DNA of 64,000 bases, from the NCBI RefSeq assembly GCF_002443255.2, contig NW_019211457.1:14359353-14423352 (forward strand), in the 5' to 3' direction. The translations under genes and the position numbers were made by a program. The DNA comes from Varroa destructor (lineage: Eukaryota > Arthropoda > Arachnida > Mesostigmata > Varroidae). Below the pieces are notes generated by a model, which was not told where the DNA came from, did not search any database, and worked only from the letters and a program-made list of their open reading frames with translations. Shown here in pieces: positions 40,931-53,581 of the stretch. Positions within the stretch are counted from its first letter, which is position 1. Each line of letters opens with the position of its first letter.

Positions 40931-41761
40931 ATGGCGTTTAGTTTTTGGAAGAATCGTAGAAATAAAAAAAACATAGTTCAATCACGTAAAGTGGCCGATG
41001 AGCTGAAGAACGCTTGTCATATCGGTGACCAATTGTGGTCTATTATTAAAAGTTCCCAGCAAGAAGCTAATCAGTCACCACTGGATGAAGACTTTTTAGA
41101 AGACTGTGTCGAGTTGGTGTGTACTCGGAAAGCAAAGGACCAAGAAAATCCCCCACGAAAGTTCGTCCACCGATGTGTATTGAAGACTTACTCACCATAC
41201 TTCAGAGAACAGCTGCGCACCCATAAGAATGCGAAAAGTTTACGAGTCGACGTAATGTTGTCAACGCTAGACCAAATTTTGGAATACATTTATACGGGAA
41301 AGCCACTTGGTCTTTACGGTTCGAACTGTGTACAAGTGTACGCAATCGCGACAAAGTTTTGTCTCGACGAGATAGCCAAGGAGGTAAAAAATTTTATTCA
41401 AACGAATATAAAGGGTTTGCTGGAGGATCCGGATTTTCTATTGAAAGATTGTTTAGCGGATGTCCAGTCGCTCGCAGATGTGTTCAAGGAGTTGGCAAGT
41501 GAGGGCGAGATACAGCTACGACTAGTACGAAAGCTCCACCAATGGTACTCATCGATAGAAAGGGTTCCTACGGATCTAGAGGAGAATCGTTCGTTCTCGG
41601 TTTTGATAGGCAAAGTTCTTGCAGTGAAGCGCAGTGAAGATTCCTTACGGGATGACGAACAGAAATCATCGCAGATAGAAGCTGATCTCGTGCCCCCGCC
41701 GACGAGGAAACTCAACTTTAAAGAAAGGCTTAAAAAGACGTTGACTGGAAGAAAGCTATGA
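40931..41761 (+). CDS. BTB/POZ-BACK domain protein, intronless, 276 aa
   Basis: This is the only frame long enough to be beyond chance. A BTB/POZ fold spans about residues 57-160: an acidic lead-in and D58-C-V-E-L-V-C, then H80-RCVLKTYSPYF-91, which matches the 'HRAVLAACSPYF' core, and I116-LEYIYTGKP-125, matching the 'LLDFIYTG' helix. Residues about 161-235 resemble a BACK domain (FLLKDCLADV, then LVRKLHQW with the conserved Trp at 205). No Kelch repeats follow; the protein ends in a basic tail (KLNFKERLKK). Basic residues at 7-20 could be a nuclear signal. BTB domains dimerise, and BTB-BACK proteins usually act as Cullin-3 substrate adaptors. That role is inferred from the family, and the usual substrate-binding module is absent. 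The ATG has a good context (G at -3, G at +4) and is the first in frame. The gene is complete, with no intron or frameshift. It could be a retrocopy of a Kelch-type gene or a member of a lineage-specific BTB family. Confidence 0.87.
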   Translation: MAFSFWKNRRNKKNIVQSRKVADELKNACHIGDQLWSIIKSSQQEANQSPLDEDFLEDCVELVCTRKAKDQENPPRKFVHRCVLKTYSPYFREQLRTHKNAKSLRVDVMLSTLDQILEYIYTGKPLGLYGSNCVQVYAIATKFCLDEIAKEVKNFIQTNIKGLLEDPDFLLKDCLADVQSLADVFKELASEGEIQLRLVRKLHQWYSSIERVPTDLEENRSFSVLIGKVLAVKRSEDSLRDDEQKSSQIEADLVPPPTRKLNFKERLKKTLTGRKL

Positions 41762-41950
41762 AAAGTCCAGTAGAGCCAATTTAGCTTAGATTCAATTAAA
41801 GTAATACGCGAAATTTTGAAAATTCACGTCGCACAAAAGCACGTACATTAGGGATGTGATCTTAGTAATAAGGCCGATAGCTAAATGAAATCGTTCAGTA
41901 GCTTAGTACGAGACACTAAGCGCGTGTTGATTACTTGGAGTTGGAACATA

Positions 41951-41992
41951 AATAAACGATGTGAGTCCGGTTAGCCAGAGCAACAGAATAAA
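41951..41992 (+). terminator. Two AATAAA polyadenylation signals after the BTB gene
   Basis: AATAAA occurs at 41951-41956 and 41987-41992, about 190 and 226 bp after the stop codon of the BTB gene. The position suits a short 3' UTR. In DNA this AT-rich the hexamer is common, so the link is plausible but not proven. Confidence 0.4.
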
Positions 41993-42708
41993 ATCGATAA
42001 CCACTCAAACCTATTGCGATGTTGTTGCGCTAGCTAATTTTTCCGAGTTTTTTGTACGAAATTTAAGCAGTACGTTTTTATATCTATTTGCTGAGTTTTA
42101 ATCCATTTTCTTGCTTCACAGTACCTGTGTCGCAAATACCAATACAACTAGACCAATAATCACAAAAGAAACAATGCGATCTGGGGTCCATTCCCAGTGT
42201 GAGATATGAGAGGGACTGCAGTTTCATAAACAACGCGTCCGCAAATGTGCCAAGATTAGGTAATTAATTTTCATGACGTTAATTACTAAGCCGTTTTTGC
42301 AGATGGCAGCCCATATATCTATCAATAACTATTGTAAGCGTCGTAATGAGGTCGAAGATCCGCCGTAGACACTCGTTTAATCGTATTTTTACTGACTGTT
42401 CATCGAAAAGTCCCACAACAGAAGCCCATTTTGGCAGCTGAATCATTTTTCCAATGAGAAAAAAGAAGCAGAGACTGGACTGATTCAACACTGGGTCTGT
42501 TACTAACCATAAACGTCGTGTTATGTTTCATACACATATCTCGATAATCGTCCCATCTATCCAAGCTAAGATGTTCACTTATCTGTAACGTACTGTAAAA
42601 AAAAGTGATCTTGATTCACTTTAAGAAATAGGACCCAAACGGTATGCCTGCTGTCATATATGGTTTTCCAAAACACGGGGACTTATTTTAGTGTTTTTCG
42701 TCTCTTTA

Positions 42709-42752
42709 AAATCGTTAATTATCTAAACGTAAATCGTTGATTATCTAAACGG
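42709..42752. repeat. 22-bp tandem duplication
   Basis: Two head-to-tail copies (AAATCGTTAATTATCTAAAC..., then AAATCGTTGATTATCTAAAC...) differing at one inner base and at the last base. It is a small local duplication. Confidence 0.9.
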
Positions 42753-43651
42753 CTAACCTGATGTTATACGTACAAATTCATTACTCATGTTTAAGTGCCT
42801 ATGCAAAGGGAGAATATCTTTATAGTGCGTATGAAAGGAACACCATAATTTTGAAGTTTCGAAGCTTTTACCGACGTATTAAACATAAAACGACTAGCTA
42901 GCGCTGATTTTAAACTGTGTTCTCCATAATGAGACAAGTGGATGAACTAACTTAAACTGAGACATGCTTGTGTAAGAATAATAATGTATAACAAACGACC
43001 TCGAATAGAGTCGATTCAGTATCATGCTCAACATAACAATGTGACGGAAAAATCAAGTACTCAGCCTAGGAACTATTGTTAGCAACCCTGTCTTCGATCT
43101 TTTACAACGTCATCATGACATCGTCACTGCTTTTGACTTTGTTGTTAACTAACACGTGACACAACTTCTGAGGTTTTTCCCCAAGGACAATCCCTTCTAC
43201 TCTTCAATACAAACAAAATCCTGGGATATTTGATCGAGGAGGAAATACAGATGTACAGATTCTCATTTGGACGATGTGGCGTTCTACAGACAAAATGGTA
43301 GCGGAATATTTACATGAAGGTCAATGTAGGAGGGTGGAGGATCATTCTTGATATCAATTAAAAGGTCGAAAAGCCGAGCTGAATCAACATGCTATACAAT
43401 ACACGTTTATACTGTAAAATTAATATTTTGGCATGAATATGGTCCCAGGCCTGTTAGAAAATTATTCTTACTGAAAATGAAAATGCGTTACTTTCGACTG
43501 CTTTTTCAAATGAAGTTCTAATAAGTGTCAATTGAAAAGTTGACACCACGAACATTTTTATTGAAGAATTTTCGAAAAATATAAAAAATTATTTTTTTTA
43601 GAGAACTAACAGAATAATGAAAGCATTTTTTCTACGCAAAGTACTACTTCG

Positions 43652-43663
43652 TTGACGTCAACT
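43652..43663. promoter_or_regulatory. Full CRE octamer within a 12-bp palindrome
   Basis: GTTGACGTCAAC includes TGACGTCA, the complete CREB/ATF site. A related arrangement, CTAGTCGTCAACTAG, follows within 25 bp. No gene start was found nearby, so a role is unproven. Confidence 0.35.
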
Positions 43664-46600
43664 GTTTACTAGTCGTCAACTAGTTGAATAAAAACACAAT
43701 GTATTTTTCTACATAGATATCAAAAAGGCCAAATTGTCCTATTTTTTTCACTTGAAATATATGGAATGTATATTCCTCACCTGGAGATCTAGGTGGGAGG
43801 TGGGAATGGGGAGGTATTTCTTGGTACCAGTGGAATGGTCTCGATGGGCTAAATTGAAACGCAGTACGTACGTAAATCACAGCTCTCGGCTCGAAAATGC
43901 CATTTCAAGTGTAAAAACTTAACATGACGTTCTGTGTAAAAGAGGGACGTTCTTAACGCCAATCAATAGACTTTGACGAGTTGAATGAAAATTCAACACA
44001 TAGACCCATACGGAAAGCGGATATTTTTAGGTAACAATTGCGATAGCGCGTATCCGTTTGTCTGCGTAACAATAGAATGAAATTGCATTTCGAATGGTTG
44101 TTTGAGTGAATTTTTAAAAAAATAATGAAAAAATAAATGTCAATTAGAAATGACAAATGTAGGGTTGATTTTTGGGGAAAAAACTCCTGTTTTAGTTTCA
44201 AAGGAAGTAGAATGTCAAAAGAAAAAGATAAATACTAATGAAAGAACAACAGAATCTAAAAAAGAATGACGTCTTGAACGTCTCAGGAACAAAATAAATA
44301 GGCTAGCCAGTTTTATCAATAACAATATGTATTAACAGACCGAACAAACCAAGGACAAACACAGGCGTGGCCAATACGATCCATGAAAAGGCAGTTGCTG
44401 CGATACAGCTGTCTCGATTGGCGTTCTCCTGGTACATTGCAAAAGAGGTTATAATAAGGTCGGTATTATTAGTAGGTACATATGCAAACCTATATGGTCC
44501 GTATGACTTGGCTATAGTCACAGATGAAGCTAGATTTAGGGATTATCTAATCATACCAAAAGGTGAACACGATGAATATAAAAGGCAAGAAAACAATTAC
44601 TGCAACAAAAAGCAAATACAAATCCGCGTCGTTCACAAACTACAGTATAGAACGTTTAAATCGTAGTCGTAAAATGTTCCCTTTAAGTATTGTTTCTAAG
44701 TAACATGTTTGTTCGCCAAATCGAGAGCAAGAACTCGTGATTATAAATAATATGGATAGTCTACGGCAGACATAACAGCATTAGAGGACGCAACTGCCTC
44801 GCTCTGTCCATTCGATTCATTAGTCCATCCTGATCATTAATGTCCAGGAAAAGGTGCCAGATCAAACCGATCGGGGAGAGCCATCAATTAGCCTACGCAA
44901 TGTTCATAAACCCAACTCTCCGATTTCTTGTTATGAAAATTCGCGCCTCGAGTTTCTTCTAAATGCCGCCATAAAGCATCTTATTAGGGCTATTTTTGGT
45001 AGCTAATTCGATAAACCCAATTGGGCTCAGTAGGGTTCATGAATAGCAACAACAGGAGTTACCCGATGCTTCCGACTCGAAGCTATAATGTTTACGGCAG
45101 CTACACAATTCAGCGAATAAAAGTACTGCCAGTCAATGCTGTCACCATTACACTTATATAGTCGAATAATGTTACATGGTTGTTCTTACATAGACTAGAG
45201 CTTCTCGACAGCGACACCCCGTTTTTTCGAGCCTATTGCCGTTAGCGCGCCGGTAATGGCAACTGTAATATCTTATTTTCAACTCAGGAAAATGACAGAC
45301 TCGCTAATGGAATGCGATGCACCATTTACCTTTTACACGCATCAACGTAAACTTAATACGTTCCCGCCGCTACTCTTGTAGCTGTTTTGGCCAACATCTC
45401 AGATCTCTTCTGGTTGATCTGCACATTCGACGTGGACGAACGACTGGTATAACCGAGTCTGGTGCAGCCTCTGGCTGCGTGGCCACTAAGATACTACGAT
45501 ACTATACGTATTACTGCCACTTGTTGTTCTGCTATTGTACTCTCCTAGAAGTATCAAGACAGTTACTTCGTATAGACATGACCAATCGGTTGTTGTTCAT
45601 GTCTCTGTGTTTCCAGTTTTACGTCCGATGTCGTCGTTAGGCAGGCCGTTAGGTTTCGTCAGACAGACAGCTGGTTCCCAGCACGAAACGAGGTGCGTCT
45701 TTGCTGTTGCTTGTCTAGCGTTAATCCATCGCAGGACGAACGCTGCTGACTCAGCAAATGAAACACACATTGCATGTATACAAACTATTACAAAAGTGAT
45801 ATGAAGCTACAACAGAGCACAAAAACAAGAATTTCATGTTGCCTCTTCCGCTTCTGAATCTTAATTCGTTTCGCTACTTACACTCACTTATAAAGTTAGC
45901 ACATATAAAGAAACTTTGGCGCGCTGTCGGTCATGCTTGAAAGTGTTTTCATTAGATTTCACGGGTGATCCTGGGAGAAAATCTATTCCAGATAAACGTG
46001 AATATGTGAAGAAACATAGGGTAAACATCGGGATTTGCCTCCGCAGTATGAACAAAGATCTCCGCTCAGAACGGGCCCCTACTGTTTCTGATCGTTGCTT
46101 GAACTCCGTAGTCATTAGTATCTATGCGTCTTTACACCACCTTAGGGAAATTATCATGAGATATCGTGAAAGATCGCAAGCGGGATTATACTTAAGGAGC
46201 GCGAAGATCCACCAAAACAGTGCAAAAAGCCATTTCAGATTAAATCGGTATTCTGACAACAGAAAGTAGCATGTGAGCTAAAGAGGGTTTCTTTTGAGCG
46301 GTTTACACCCGAAATCAAAGCTATGAACCGAGTGAATTTACATTACAAAGTTACACTGAGTAAATACGTCTGCAAAGGATTTCCCTATATCTCTTTGGAA
46401 AAAATTTAATGGAAGTACCATTATCATATAAAGACAGCCTTAAAAATAAACGACACAAAATTGTCAATTCAAGCGCGTCTAGTCTTTGTGGCAACAGCAT
46501 GCTGACATCTGCTACAGCCCGAAAAGAAGCTGCAGGCAACCTCGCATCAGCAGTATAATAAGGACAAACGCCTGTCCTGGAACTTTTTACAGAAAACTCT

Positions 46601-46665
46601 TTTTTCTTTTAGACGCGAAGACTACCATTATTTTACTGTCAAATAGCTTTCTCTTAGCATAAACA

Positions 46666-46687
46666 ATATATATATATATATATATAT
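46666..46687. repeat. (AT)11 microsatellite
   Basis: Uninterrupted AT repeat with no gene next to it. Confidence 0.95.
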
Positions 46688-48750
46688 GTTTGTTTTTCAT
46701 TGCGTATAGCATCTCCTTATAGACCCTATTAACAGCGACAGCAAGAACAATGATAAAAACGCGTTATGTGAACCGCGTAAAGCAGTTAGTAAATTATCTT
46801 GTGTCTCATTGTGAATATCCAGACGGTCAAATCGACCACCAGCGAATTTTACGACGCACCCCACTGATGCTGACACGTTGTCTTGTGTCCGTAGCAAATC
46901 TCCAACGCATTTTCCGCCATAGTTAGCGTGATAGGTGGCGGGAGAATTAGAATAGTCCGAAGGAAAAAATAACAACTCCTTTTCGTGTGGAAGTATCTAC
47001 GCAAACTAATGTGAACTACGCTTGTGATCTGAACCTTTCAGGAATAGCCGCCGCCCTTTCGTTGAACAATGATAATGCGAAGCGACCGTAGATAATCAAG
47101 TCAACCGTGTAATGAAGAACTTACGCTGCAAGTTATTACGTTATACGTCTTACAAAAAGTCAGAACTCCCAGTTGCTTTATTCACTTTTAATATCCCATA
47201 CGACCATCCTACCTAAAACGTAGCTAATGCCGGTACAACCATAATTATATGCGTTGCTGATGGGTAAATAATTTTTTTAAAGATGGGTAGGTAAACGACA
47301 TTCGATAACATTTTCACACGCATCTCGTTTAGCGCAATGCAGCGATGTATATAATTGAATAAGCAGGATCGCGTGCGTATTTCTTTCGTCGGAGATGGTT
47401 TTTACTGTATTCGCCGACAATCACCTTGTGTTGTTTAGTTCTGATTTTAACCCAGATCAACATACCTTGAATGCTAAGGTCTATACCGATAGAAAATGCC
47501 TAGTTTTAAAAAGAAGGGGCTTTGAGTGTATTTTCGACTATACACATACACACATACACTATTTCGCCATGTGACCTTCTAGAGTTCAAGAACAGATACT
47601 TGGCAATGGCACCTTCGGCAACGTCTCTGTAGCGTGGATAGGCAGGCGCCAAATCGGACCAAGTCAGCGCGAGGCTAAAGGTACATTAGGTCTTTTTCGT
47701 CGTCCACCCAAACGTATCTGCCAGCAGTGAGCCTGGCCTGAAAGCTCCGAAAACCACCGGTTTTACGCCCATTGTAAGACTGTAAGGTAGCCAGACTAAT
47801 GGATTGAAGCTACTAGGTTTTTCCAGCAGTAGAATCACCTTCGTAAACTCTTTCGTAAGCTCACAGTGGACGTGCCCATCGTCGGCCCAAAGCCAAAGCC
47901 AAAGTCGAAGTTTTTATCATTTCGATCTGGAACTAATACTCAGATTGAAAGCCCTTTTGTAGTGTAGTCCACACCTGTCGCCTCCGTCGAATGATTACAA
48001 TGCAGAACGTTGTGTCACGATCTGATTGTTAGTTTGCCGTCTGTTGGGTTAATACGAACTTTAACTTAACCCTTTTCTCCATCACCTGCTTTATTCTGAC
48101 AACTTAAGCGATACCGTGTGCCTTGCAGGTTGAAGTCCGATAACCGCAGTAACAGCGCACGCGGTAAATGTCTTCGAGAAAACGGTGTCATTTATGTAAG
48201 ATTAGCGAAACGTCATTTTAGCATCAATGAAGGTTGTTGTGCGTTACGACAAAGGAAACTAGGCGATTTAAGGACATTGTAGCAAAGCATGTAGCGGAAA
48301 AAACGGCGAGGACGACGAAGTTTTTGTGCACATACGTCGGCTGCTAAAAACGAGCAGTTATCAAGCTGTTCTTACATGACTACATTTATTAATGCCCTTT
48401 CCTCGTAAGGTATTATCAATCTGAAAAATATTGATGGTTTTCCGTTGGAAAGGGTTTTCTTGTATAACCTTATATATACATAGCATCTGTCAAAGCAGAT
48501 CGTAGGTTTGTATGTTCAGTTCAATGATGCTTGGGTAAAAGAATATAATTATTCACTTAAGCGGGTGGCATTGCAGTGATAAAAGTAGTCATCATTGTAT
48601 AATATAATCGGCTGTAATCAATACCTACAACTGAAAGATGGCATCGTATGTTTCATGGATGTTTGATAAAGGAAGGCCTTATCCATGCGATCCCACCGGC
48701 ATACAGGCATCAGCTCTAGTACATACATCTAAAAATCGTCCATTTTCACG

Positions 48751-49146
48751 ATGTATGCTCGATACGTGTTTACGCAAACGATGTTTCCTAATTCAAGCTT
48801 CGTATCGCTGTTAAGCATTAATTCAGTTAACTCCAACTCAAAACAGGATATGTCTACGAACCGGGTTTCGCACGATAGATTATTTTACGTTGTCCCAAAG
48901 TTCAGTACACTGCTGAAGACGGATCATTATGAGAATAGGGACAGACAGTTGGAAGTTGCCTTTCCGCCGAAAGGGTTCTTCATGTGCACACACTGCATAT
49001 GCCTGTACATTATAGCACGAACCGTTATTGTAGTGGAGAACGACGGCAGATTTAAAAGCCGAAGGCCGAGATCTGGCAATGGTAGACGTGCTAAAATTGT
49101 TGCAGTGTTTTGTTCAGACGTGTCGAAACACGTCGAAGGTGAGTAA
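48751..49146 (+). CDS. 131-codon ORF ending at a perfect splice donor
   Basis: ATG at 48751 opens a frame (MYARYVFTQTMFPNSSFVSL...) that stays open to 49146. At 49138 it meets GAAG|GTGAGT, a full-consensus 5' splice site, which suggests that if the exon is real it ends there. An internal acceptor, CTAAAATTGTTGCAG, would instead leave only a 35-nt exon before the same donor. The peptide has several Cys near FMCTHCICLY and a basic Arg-rich stretch. The family is not recognised and the length alone is compatible with chance. Confidence 0.2.
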   Translation: MYARYVFTQTMFPNSSFVSLLSINSVNSNSKQDMSTNRVSHDRLFYVVPKFSTLLKTDHYENRDRQLEVAFPPKGFFMCTHCICLYIIARTVIVVENDGRFKSRRPRSGNGRRAKIVAVFCSDVSKHVEGE

Positions 49147-52079
49147 AACTTTTGCGAAAATCCGCCATATTTTACAATTTTGCCCTGCCCGAAAAATATT
49201 TGTGCTATCGATGCTCAAGACGCGTTAACGAAACAAACGGTTCAGAGTTCTGTCGTTTTCGAATATCCTTCCTGTACGAAAACTGCTCCTTGTGCAAGTC
49301 AACCCAGCAAAAAAAAAGCAAACCACAATACGGAATGATACAAAAAAATAATATTTCTTATAGAAATTGTCTCACAGACACTACATCGCAGCTAGTTATA
49401 ACAGATCCACCGATGCACGAACTTGGTCGCTTCTTGACTCCTCGAATTCTTCTTTTTCCTACTACCACTTTTCCTACTAGTACCGCCGCCATTTGTGGAG
49501 TTATCTGATTCAAATATCATCACCATCAACATAACTTCCTCCGTCATAGCCTACGCTAACCATAACTAGCGATACTTTAATTACTGCTATACTGTTATTG
49601 CAATAGGCTCACATCAACTTCAAACATGTTGTACGAGCAAATATTAATACGTCACGTCGCCGCTAATCGGAGTCCGACAGCCAGACCCAAAACGGCCAGC
49701 GTTGCCTGCTATACGTAAGCACCGAACCGAAGGAACGCTGTAGAAAACTGCATCAATACACTCGATGCTATTCTGTTATTCTGTCATCATCTTTAATAAT
49801 GCCTACACGAACCGCAAGCTGCTGTCTTGACATGGTACGCCGCGTATCCGTTGGCCTTAGGCCTACCTCTGGCTCTAACTGGCCATGGCGGTGGGGAACG
49901 CGCTGAGTTATAAACCTTCCGATTCAACATGGCAATAACGTGTGATACCGAAACAGCAACAAGCTGCTGCCGTTAGCGACAGTCTGTGACCGAAATGTAG
50001 CGCAGCCTGAGGCACCATCACTTCTACGAAACTATGACTTTATGAAACACGGCGGCGCACATGCGTCCCTCGCGCACGAGAAACACGTGACAAGACGGTT
50101 CCGTGCTGCTGAAGATGTCATGTCGCGTTTTCTCTGTCCATCGTAAAAACCATTATTATCAGAAGAAACAAAAATAACAGCATGGGAAAAAGACCTTTCG
50201 CTGCTACTGCTGTCAAAGTCACTAAACAAGCTACACTCGTGAAAATAACTGAAGTATTTGGGTTAGCGGAACAGGGGTGGCTCGGTAAACCTCGGAGCAA
50301 TAGTTTGGGTTAAAATAAGTTGTGGCGGCTAATATTATAATTATTTGTTTTTTCCTATCAGAGAACGGGATAAACCTCAGATGGTGAGAGTGGAAGGCGG
50401 GAAAAGGCGAACGGAAGTAAAGCAGCAAAAATCAAAAACTGTGGCACCTACATCCGTAGCACTTTAAGATGGGATCATACGAAAAAAGCTGAGGGTAAAG
50501 TTAAGTCACATACAAATAGACCCATAAAACTAACGACAGGAACGCATTTGAGTTACGTGAAAGGTGTAGGTCCACTACAGTGCACTGGGCCTTAGGATCT
50601 AGGGGGTCTTAGGATTTATTCTTAAATCGACCGCTTGACCATGCTCTATATTTACCCACTATATATTCCTCTAGACTTTTAGAGGTTCTTGAGGTAGGAA
50701 TTTTATTAGACGGACACGAGAACCCGTTCATGTAGCCATAGAGACCTATCCCTTTCGCACAACAGCTGTGGCTATTTTCGAACGAGCACATCATTGTATC
50801 AGGGACAAGATTGCATTTCACATGGTTTACACAGAAAAAAAAAAACGTTTTGATTTATAAATCTCGTACGCGTGTATTTATTGCACTGTCAAGTCTTGTA
50901 TCCACTAGGCTTCCTGGGCGGCCGCGTAAGGAATCGTCGAGCACGTAATGTTGCTTCAATACATTATTACAATATGTAAAATATAGTGCAACGATCCAGA
51001 GCTTCGCAGCTCCTTGCCAGCAATGATAGTATACAAACAAAAGCAAGAACGAAAAAGATACGCAATAGACATCAGTTGCGATATGCGTACCCACTAGGGA
51101 ACGTAAACGATAGTCCCTACGGGCAAAATACATTACTGAAAGCAGTTTTATGCTACCAATTATACTGATTACTGACAGTGCTTAACATCGAAGTTCCGTA
51201 CGATTATGAACTGATTTCATTTTGTTTGCATTTTGTGTGCTAAGCTATGGAGAAGAAATCTCCGGTACTGAATTATTCACGAGCGCTTGGACGGTTTTCA
51301 TTGGTTTAGCGAAGTCTTCTTGAAGACGCTCCGATTTGCTCGGTCCCTAATCCGTTTTGTCTTAGTCGGTAGCGTATTGCCCTTCGCCGTCTGTGGCGAT
51401 GGCTAAAATACGATTCCGCTGGGGGTCCAATTTTAAACTGTTGGAACGGCTTTATTAATTTACAAGCCGTGAACTTACTGTTCGACTTTAAACCTTCTGT
51501 TTGAGCCTGTTTCTCTCTGTTTCTTTTTGCCGGTGCGCATAGTGCACATTTCTTTTTACAATTTCTGGATGGAGCCTATATCCGGGCCAAACGGTCATGG
51601 CAAACAGAGGTAACAGGTGGTCTGTACTGGTCTAATTTTGTATCATAGACAGACGGAGCTGTTTTTGCTAGTGACAACGACAAAGTAGCGATGAGAACGA
51701 GAAAAACTGACATTAGTAGGTGCTTTGTTCATATAACTCGTTTCCTTCCTTGCTGGTGCCAACTATAGTAGCGTCTGTGTTACTCACTGCAGGTACTCTG
51801 AAATTTCTCATGCTCTATTATTACCAACACTACTGAATTCATTAGTATTAGAGGTAGCTTTGTCACTAGCAGTACGAATAATATCATTCATTTCCACTAT
51901 AACTCTACCCTAGCCGCGTTGCTATAGGCACCCCTTGCTCTGTTTATCCAAAATTCGTGTGGACATGATTAAGTGTGGGGAGGAGCCAAGTCTTGCAGTC
52001 CCACAACTGCAAGATTCGTTTCCTGCGCTCAACTCATCGGTGGGAAGTATCACTAACGCCGACTACGGTGGCAGTAACT
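49147..52079. other. No gene recognised
   Basis: Mixed composition with a GC-richer patch at about 49640-50100. Overlapping minus-strand frames at 50032-50428 are short and have no recognised domain. Confidence 0.55.
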
Positions 52080-53410
52080 AACATGGACCGTCGTTGCGGT
52101 GGGCGCAAAATAGTTTGGCGCACGATTCGGTGAACCGATGAGCGAGAAAACGCTCAAAAAGCGAGAAGAATTGTGGTCTGAAGACTGGCAAAATTACGTG
52201 TGGCGCTCGAAATTAACTGACTTTACAACTTGGGTTGTTAATAATTAGATAGATTGCATCCACCCACAGTCCCGCATACACATGAGCCGATCGTGGAAGT
52301 AAAGGCAGCGAATTTTTTGGTTGGAGTCACCCTAAAAACATATGACGGGCTTTGTAAAACGAACAAACAAGATGTTAAAGACAAATTCATGATGCGGTAC
52401 AAAAACAGTCACACAAAGGGAGTTTTGCGTGCAGGAAACTTTCTACGAGTTCTGTTCCAAAGAAAAAAGTTGACGTCTAGACGGGCCAGGTTAATTTTCA
52501 TTCGGCGAATAGAAATTGGCAGTGGAGACAACGAACTTATCTAACAAATTTGAGCCGCAGTAAGCAGTGTTAGACCCTGAACATTCGATCTAAATGAGGT
52601 CTCCGGGTCGCCACAGCCGCGGTAGACAGGTGCAAATGCTTCCAAAAACCGCTTGACAGACGAGAAGCTCATCTCGCAGATGAAAGTAAGAGTCAAGAGC
52701 ATTTTGAAAATGCCCGACGAGAATAGGCAGTTACCTTACAAAAGATCGATTTGAACTTCGCAGATCACGACCGGTTTTGTTGCATGTAACAACTTAAAAA
52801 GTAATAGGAAATAACTGACTCTGTACATATGCATTGTACCATATATCAAATAAAACGAGATCGACGTTTAAGTTGAAGAAAGTTGAACGACAAGAAGCTA
52901 GTGTTGAAGAAGTCGCATGTATAGGACTCGTAAAAATATGATAACGAGAAAAGCATTTAGACTAAGTGGATTTTCATGGAATAATTTCGCTGGTGAAGCA
53001 AGCAAATGTTCAGCGGCAAACAGAGACACAATGCAAATGTGGGACGAGGGGCAGATGTGAGGCAAAGTAGAAGATTCAAATTGCGTTGGCAGTTAAACGG
53101 ACAGTGTGTTCATCGAGTCGACTAAATTTGAAACTTAGAAACCTGGCTACAATGAGCGAGACACGCGAGGCCCTAAAAAGAGACGCTAGAGAAGAGTCCG
53201 CTATATTCAGCTCCCAATATCGTTGATACGGCTACCGGTTACAGGAAGTAAAAAGACGCAAGAAAATATGAAAACAGAAAGAATTATTCTTTGTAGCTGC
53301 AAAATGACAGAAGAAGCACCTTCAAAATGGACGAACTAAAGTCCGTGTGATTGAAATACGTACTTAATCAGGGGCTATCGTTCAGTAACTATTGCATACC
53401 AGAAAAAAAT
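52080..53410 (+). other. Purine-rich, T-poor stretch with overlapping open frames
   Basis: The plus strand is visibly rich in A and G compared with its surroundings. Consecutive frames stay open and shift into one another: an ATG frame at 52139 (MSEKTLKKREELWSEDWQNY), an open frame 52245-52544, then further Lys/Glu/Arg-rich frames near 52595-52720, 52860-53035 and 53070-53226. One reading is a decayed coding region with frameshifts. The simpler one is that low T content removes stop codons. No transposon or gene family was recognised. It could also be an exon of a long non-coding RNA. Confidence 0.3.
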
Positions 53411-53467
53411 CATACCAATGAGCCCTTATGAAGCAGACCACGATGTGGCGCCTGTCCTTTCCTATAT

Positions 53468-53567
53468 NNNNNNNNNNNNNNNNNNNNNNNNNNNNNNNNN
53501 NNNNNNNNNNNNNNNNNNNNNNNNNNNNNNNNNNNNNNNNNNNNNNNNNNNNNNNNNNNNNNNNNNN
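53468..53567. other. Assembly gap, 100 N
   Basis: Exactly 100 N, the size usually given to gaps of unknown length. TATAT lies before it and 13 bases of TA repeat after it, so the true sequence is probably a long TA microsatellite that the assembly could not cross. Confidence 0.98.
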
Positions 53568-53581
53568 TATATATATATATG

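Larger units (their letters stand above)
41993..48750. other. No gene recognised
   Basis: AT-rich DNA downstream of the BTB gene. It contains the 22-bp tandem duplication, the CRE palindrome and a TA microsatellite. Opposite-strand frames at 44303-44666 overlap each other. The minus one has a membrane-like segment but starts at GTG and lacks clear splice sites. Confidence 0.6.

Noticed and set aside
41398..41715. 105-codon minus-strand frame
   Set aside because: It is the antisense shadow of the BTB gene.
44303..44521. Minus-strand frame with a membrane-like segment
   Set aside because: It begins at GTG rather than ATG, has no good acceptor, and overlaps an equally open plus-strand frame.
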